From NCBI GenBank assembly GCA_003161495.1, contig PMOP01000141.1, forward strand, positions 3,137 through 17,612: a stretch of DNA of 14,476 nt, read 5' to 3'. Under the pieces are notes generated by a model. It did no database searches. It saw only the letters and a list, made by a program, of their open reading frames with translations, and was not told the origin of the DNA. The translations under genes were made by a program, and so were the position numbers. Below are positions 13,622 to 14,476 of the stretch, piece by piece (position 1 is the first letter of the stretch; every line of letters starts with the position of its first letter). The DNA comes from Acidobacteriota bacterium. GTDB lineage: Bacteria > Acidobacteriota > Terriglobia > Acidiferrales > UBA7541.

Positions 13622-14476
13622 CTAGGATCGTCCGACAACGTGATTCGTTAATTTGCCGATCCGATCGACTTCGAGTTCAACCGTGTCCCCGGCTTTCAGG
13701 AAGCGGCCCATTTCCAAACCACAGCAGCAGCGGTTGGCGCCGGATTCGGGTACGGTTCCCGTGCCCGAGCCAAAAAATTCTCCCGGGTACAGAGTTTCGT
13801 CCTGGGAGACATAGGCGATCAATTCCTCGAATGTCCAGCGCATTCCATTCGTGTGCCCGTAGGAAACTTCTTCACCGTTCACGCGCGCTCGCATGCTTAG
13901 GTTGTAAGGATCGGGAATTTCATCGGGCGTGACGAGTACGGGACCGATTGCATTGCCTCCGTCAAAATCTTTTCCTTTTGCGGGACCGAGCCGGCCGCCC
14001 ATTTCTCTTTTTTGAATATCGCGCGCGGAAAAATCGTTGAAGATTGTATAGCCGCCGATAAAGTCGCGCGCTTTTTCCCTGGGAATGTCGCGACCCTGTT
14101 TGCAAAGAAAAATACCGAACTCGAGTTCCCAATCGAACGCTTTCGTGTAGCGAGGGATCGTCACGCGCGCGCCGTCGCCGATCACGTTCATGCGATTGCC
14201 CTTGTAGTAGACGGGCCTCTCATACCACGGCCGGGCCATGCGGTAAGCCAGCGTGGCTTTGCGGCCGATGATTTTCTCGACGGCGCGATCCAGCGACGCG
14301 GCCCAGCGAGGCATTCCGAAACGCCGCGTGCAGTTGATCACGTGCTGCTCAAACACCATGAATTCGCGAATCGATTCGGGGCGGGGAACCGGGGAGAGAA
14401 GATCGACACTCGCGCGATCGACTGCGACGCCTTCGGGGCGTTGCGACAATGCAAACTCGAAGGCTCGTTGCGCCAC
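13622..14476 (-). CDS. Fumarylacetoacetate hydrolase (FAH) family enzyme, 5' end missing
   Basis: 284 residues are visible. The first codon at the right edge is a GTG that may be an internal Val; the frame stays open there, and the family usually has an N-terminal part before this, so the gene probably continues outside. FAH catalytic-domain features, numbered in the fragment: 'MVFEQHV' at 40-46 with His45, metal ligands Glu117 and Glu119 in 'DWELEFGIFL', Asp148 in 'FNDFSARDIQ', 'GKDFDGGNAIGPVLVTPDE' at 168-186, and 'SGTGTVPESGANRCCCGLEMG' near 237-257. Family members hydrolyse or decarboxylate C-C bonds in aromatic and keto-acid breakdown. True tyrosine-pathway fumarylacetoacetase is one option; acylpyruvase-like or related activities are equally possible. 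A mid-length form in the acylpyruvase-like group is my best guess. Confidence 0.88.
   Translation of the reverse strand: MAQRAFEFALSQRPEGVAVDRASVDLLSPVPRPESIREFMVFEQHVINCTRRFGMPRWAASLDRAVEKIIGRKATLAYRMARPWYERPVYYKGNRMNVIGDGARVTIPRYTKAFDWELEFGIFLCKQGRDIPREKARDFIGGYTIFNDFSARDIQKREMGGRLGPAKGKDFDGGNAIGPVLVTPDEIPDPYNLSMRARVNGEEVSYGHTNGMRWTFEELIAYVSQDETLYPGEFFGSGTGTVPESGANRCCCGLEMGRFLKAGDTVELEVDRIGKLTNHVVGRS

Overview
The window reads as an ordinary stretch of a GC-moderate, soil-type bacterial chromosome. The most likely group is the Acidobacteriota (Terriglobia-like). This is an inference from the gene mix (tannase, S9 peptidase, metal-dependent amidohydrolase, APC permease, GH75 chitosanase, DinB protein and a small secreted beta-rich protein), the high density of exported proteins, and the short GC-rich palindromes between genes, which resemble those I associate with that phylum. 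No phage genes, transposase, CRISPR array, rRNA or plasmid functions are visible. I did not find a convincing undescribed multi-gene system.

Layout, left to right. Positions 1-323 (minus) hold the N-terminus of a secreted tannase/feruloyl esterase, cut by the window edge. Next is a block of about 1.6 kb containing a secreted trypsin-like serine protease (567-1583, minus) and a tiny DUF2158/YodC-like protein (1734-1913, minus). It is bounded by two related hairpin elements in opposite orientation (431-482 and 2051-2110). A CapA-family protein with an altered first metal motif (2163-3410) and a Tat-exported amidase-signature enzyme (3587-4930) follow, both minus, separated by three palindromes. 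A tRNA-Arg(UCU) gene lies only 21 nt upstream of the amidase. Further right are a DUF202 membrane protein and a DUF302 protein (5097-5955, minus).

A divergent intergenic region then leads to the only plus-strand genes: a GH75 chitosanase with a long N-terminal extension (6184-7311), a closely linked DinB-superfamily protein (7326-7814), and a 116-residue secreted protein (8041-8391). A perfect 13-bp hairpin sits between these and the convergent minus-strand genes.

The right third is all minus strand. A fumarylacetoacetate-hydrolase-family enzyme (cut by the right edge), an APC amino-acid permease, an exported S9 prolyl-oligopeptidase-type peptidase, and an exported amidohydrolase follow one another. 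The last two are 12 nt apart and almost certainly co-transcribed. Together these genes fit uptake and breakdown of peptides, amino acids and aromatic or plant/fungal polymers, but only the S9-amidohydrolase pairing has strong operon evidence.

No gene-free gap exceeds about 250 bases. The larger gaps hold the hairpins and the candidate regulatory site listed below. The remaining gaps (7815-8040 and 12030-12197) show nothing I can support.
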